Part shown: positions 7,730 through 8,668 of the stretch, piece by piece
Position numbering within the stretch: the stretch's first letter is position 1
Layout: every line of letters starts with the position of its first letter
Origin: CANJXF01 sp043775015
GTDB taxonomy: Bacteria > Verrucomicrobiota > Verrucomicrobiia > Limisphaerales > CANJXF01
Direction of reading: 5' to 3'
Length of the DNA: 8,668 nucleotides
NCBI GenBank assembly: GCA_043775015.1
Contig: JAYVSV010000111.1
Span: forward strand, 1 to 8,668
The notes under the pieces: model-generated
The model's input: the letters and a program-made list of their open reading frames with translations, nothing else
Told to the model about the DNA's origin: nothing
Databases searched by the model: none
Translations under genes and position numbers: made by a program

Positions 7730-8014
7730 ATGAATGGAGAAGCGCTCAAGACCGAAGACGAGGAATGAGAAGACCCGTTTCCGAAAAAGCGCAAGGGACG
7801 CTGGTTCTCCAGCATCATACTCGTGCTCGCACTGTATGTTCTCAGTACTGGGCCGGTAGTTCGATGGAGCGGAAAACACCACCTCGATGGCGATGGAATT
7901 TGCGCGATTTACCTGCCTCTCATTGCTCTAATGGAAGCCTCCGCCCCTGTCCGCGATTTTTTCGGATGGTATATCCAAATCTGGTTGCCCGATGCTAAAG
8001 CGAAGACCAAGTAG
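7730..8014 (+). pseudogene. Small single-helix membrane protein gene interrupted by an in-frame TGA
   Basis: Reading from ATG 7730 gives MNGEALKTEDEE, then TGA at 7766-7768. The same frame then continues for 81 codons, EDPFPKKRKGRWFSS..., to TAG 8012-8014. The product without the stop would be 94 residues: an acidic N-terminus, a basic stretch KKRKGRW, a hydrophobic helix (SSIILVLALYVLSTGPVV), then YLPLIALMEASAPVRDFFGWYIQIWLP. That order (charged, basic, helix, then aromatic amphipathic tail) is a coherent small membrane-protein layout, and I recall similar short proteins in Verrucomicrobia. The acidic run continues on both sides of the stop, which argues for a recent nonsense change. A sequencing error, or translation only from an internal start such as GTG 7823 (a truncated 63-residue product), cannot be excluded. 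No Shine-Dalgarno precedes ATG 7730. Confidence 0.6.
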
Positions 8015-8026
8015 CAGCTTGGATTT

Positions 8027-8104
8027 TTCGGCGTCCATTTCCCTGGCCAGCTTGATGAGTTCCTCGATGACTTCCATCGTGGAGATGGCGCGGTTGTGGT
8101 AACC
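8027..8104 (-). pseudogene. Relic of the C-terminal region of a type I restriction HsdR subunit
   Basis: On the minus strand about 26 codons translate to GYHNRAIS, TMEVIEELIK and LAREMDAE in succession. This resembles the conserved C-terminal segment of HsdR (pattern YxNRxI...VIEELIxLAKEM) found in type I restriction endonuclease motor subunits. In intact proteins the helix continues into a segment around GLSxDExAFYDAL; here the frame turns to KSKLLLGL and is lost. On the upstream side the match stops abruptly at the Tyr codon (8099-8101), where a hairpin repeat begins. There is no start codon, motor domain, hsdM or hsdS nearby, so it is non-functional debris. Family assignment is from recall of the motif, and the match is short. 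Confidence 0.5.
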
Positions 8105-8262
8105 CCAACGGGGCGAAATATGCCAGCCCAAGGCAACGCCCTGGGTTCGATGGACAAAAATAAAACAAGCCCTGAATAGGCAGGACAACGGATGTGCCGC
8201 CCCTACAGGGTCGATGAAATGATGACGCATACCCAAGGCGATATGGCTGACATTGGCGAAGG
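8103..8262. repeat. Degenerate dispersed-type intergenic repeat rich in short hairpins
   Basis: A non-coding block of about 160 bp consists of successive small inverted repeats. CCCC-AAC-GGGG lies at 8103-8113. CCCAAGGC-AAC-GCCCTGGG lies at 8127-8145, with one mismatch. CCCT-AC-AGGG lies at 8201-8210. The octamer CCCAAGGC recurs at 8232-8239, but its partner arm has decayed. The block resembles GC-rich intergenic repeats that I recall as abundant in Verrucomicrobia and Planctomycetes genomes, including the phrase TAGGGGCGGCACA on the minus strand. It abuts the HsdR relic on its left. Copy number cannot be judged from one window. Confidence 0.55.
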
Positions 8263-8305
8263 TCTTCGCTGCACTGCCTGTCGGAAGCAGTCAGAATTTA
8301 GAAAA

Positions 8306-8382
8306 TGGCGGGAGCGGCGGGGCTCGAACCCGTAACCTCTGCCGTGACAGGGCAGCGCTCTAACCAATTGAGCTACGCCCCC
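8306..8382 (-). tRNA. tRNA-Asp (anticodon GTC), CCA encoded
   Basis: The minus strand folds into a full 77-nt cloverleaf. The acceptor GGGGGCG pairs with CGCTCCC (one G-U pair). The D arm is GCTC-AATTGGTTA-GAGC. The anticodon arm is CTGCC-CTGTCAC-GGCAG with GTC at the anticodon. The variable loop is AGGTT and the T arm is ACGGG-TTCGAGC-CCCGC. The first T-stem pair (49-65) is an A-C mismatch; all other stem pairs hold. The discriminator base is G, as expected for Asp, and is followed by an encoded CCA (8306-8308). A sigma70-like promoter lies immediately upstream. No clear intrinsic terminator follows: a 5-bp ACTGC/GCAGT stem in the downstream sequence has no T-run. Confidence 0.97.
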
Positions 8383-8395
8383 GCGCAAGTGGTGG

Positions 8396-8424
8396 AAAAT
8401 AGAAGATGTTGTTTTCCAAGTCAA
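8396..8424 (-). promoter_or_regulatory. Sigma70-type promoter of tRNA-Asp
   Basis: On the minus strand TTGACT (8424-8419) is followed after exactly 17 bp by TATTTT (8401-8396). Transcription would start near 8389, leaving a leader of only a few bases before the tRNA 5' end at 8382, as is common for tRNA genes. The -35 hexamer matches consensus at five of six positions and the spacing is optimal. Confidence 0.75.
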
Positions 8425-8604
8425 CGGACTTTTCGAAAGATTCGGGCAGCAGACGCCAAGGAGATGGGGGTGGGGAACCCCGCTGAAGAAACGTACTGCT
8501 ACCCGAACCAAATTCGTGCCGATGCTAGTTTTTCTTCGGCAAATGTCAATTGCGTTAGGCCCCTGCCGGGCGAGCGGGGTGTGATTAAAAGTGGGTGACG
8601 GAGC

Positions 8605-8622
8605 GCGGACATTCCTGTCCGC
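8605..8622. repeat. Perfect hairpin GCGGACA-TTCC-TGTCCGC in gene-free right flank
   Basis: Seven-base arms (8605-8611 and 8616-8622) flank a TTCC loop, preceded by GGAGC and followed by more GC-rich sequence. The phrase GCGGACATTCCTGTCCGC is, from memory, a recurring intergenic repeat in verrucomicrobial genomes. There is no T-tract on either strand, so it is unlikely to be an ordinary intrinsic terminator. The rest of 8425-8668 shows no supportable gene. Confidence 0.65.
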
Positions 8623-8668
8623 CCGCGCGTCCTTCCGCCCAGAGCGCTTGATATTTTAGCCAAGCCCC

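Noticed and set aside
7766..7813. Possible selenocysteine codon: TGA followed by a GCTGG-TTCT-CCAGC stem-loop at 7800-7813
   Set aside because: The stem is only 5 bp and its loop is at the far limit of the usual distance. The residue would lie in an acidic, probably disordered N-terminus with no redox context.
7693..7998. Plus-strand open frame of 101 codons overlapping the broken membrane gene
   Set aside because: It is in a different frame; the translation is Arg/Ser/Pro-rich and incoherent, whereas the frame of 7730-8014 gives a clear membrane protein.
8103..8262. CRISPR array
   Set aside because: The repeated elements are short inverted repeats without regularly spaced identical direct repeats, and no cas genes are nearby.
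8262..8305. Intrinsic terminator after tRNA-Asp
   Set aside because: The ACTGC/GCAGT stem is short and no T-run follows it on the transcribed strand.
8203..8511. Minus-strand open frame of 102 codons containing GGVAQLVRALPCHGRG
   Set aside because: That peptide is the well-known false translation of a tRNA gene; the frame runs through tRNA-Asp and its promoter.
8305..8598. Plus-strand open frame of 97 codons
   Set aside because: It is the complement of the tRNA plus non-coding flank, with no protein-like features.

Overview
The window reads as chromosomal DNA of a PVC-superphylum bacterium, most likely a Verrucomicrobiota (Pedosphaera/Limisphaerales-like soil or water lineage). The basis is the gene mix: a ThuA-like secreted protein, a PVC-type 'Piru_Ver' beta-propeller dehydrogenase, a secreted sulfatase and a secreted neutral-ceramidase-like hydrolase. 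Short GC-rich hairpin repeats in the right flank fit the same assignment. None of the gene starts shows a clear Shine-Dalgarno sequence.

Layout. The first 71 bases hold the last 22 codons of an unidentified plus-strand gene. After a spacer with a perfect 12-bp tandem duplication comes a plus-strand two-gene operon: a ThuA-domain protein (265-1446) and, 6 bp later, a PVC-type dehydrogenase-like beta-propeller/HEAT protein (1453-3486) that ends without the usual C-terminal cytochrome domain. It converges, with a 6-bp gap, on a minus-strand series. In transcription order that series is: sulfatase (7631 to 5907), four-helix membrane protein (5762 to 5352), ceramidase-like hydrolase (5301 to 3862) and pterin-4a-carbinolamine dehydratase (3822 to 3493). 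The first gap is 144 bp and the later ones are 50 and 39 bp, so the last three are the best operon candidates.

The right flank (about 7.65-8.67 kb) is the accessory part. It contains: (i) a small membrane-protein gene apparently broken by an in-frame TGA; (ii) a roughly 26-codon relic of the C-terminus of a type I restriction HsdR subunit; (iii) a degenerate, hairpin-rich intergenic repeat fused directly to that relic; (iv) a complete tRNA-Asp(GUC) with encoded CCA and a good sigma70-type promoter; and (v) another dispersed-type hairpin near the right edge. Restriction-system debris lying off the 3' end of a tRNA gene suggests the decayed remains of an island, but this is inference.

Function. 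Four proteins carry export signals (ThuA-like, beta-propeller, ceramidase-like, sulfatase), and together they suggest periplasmic or extracellular breakdown of complex, possibly sulfated, carbohydrates or lipids. No substrate can be assigned from the sequence. The carbinolamine dehydratase is a cytosolic pterin-recycling enzyme with no obvious link to its neighbours. I found no convincing undescribed multi-gene system; the most interesting items are the gene relics and repeats around the tRNA.
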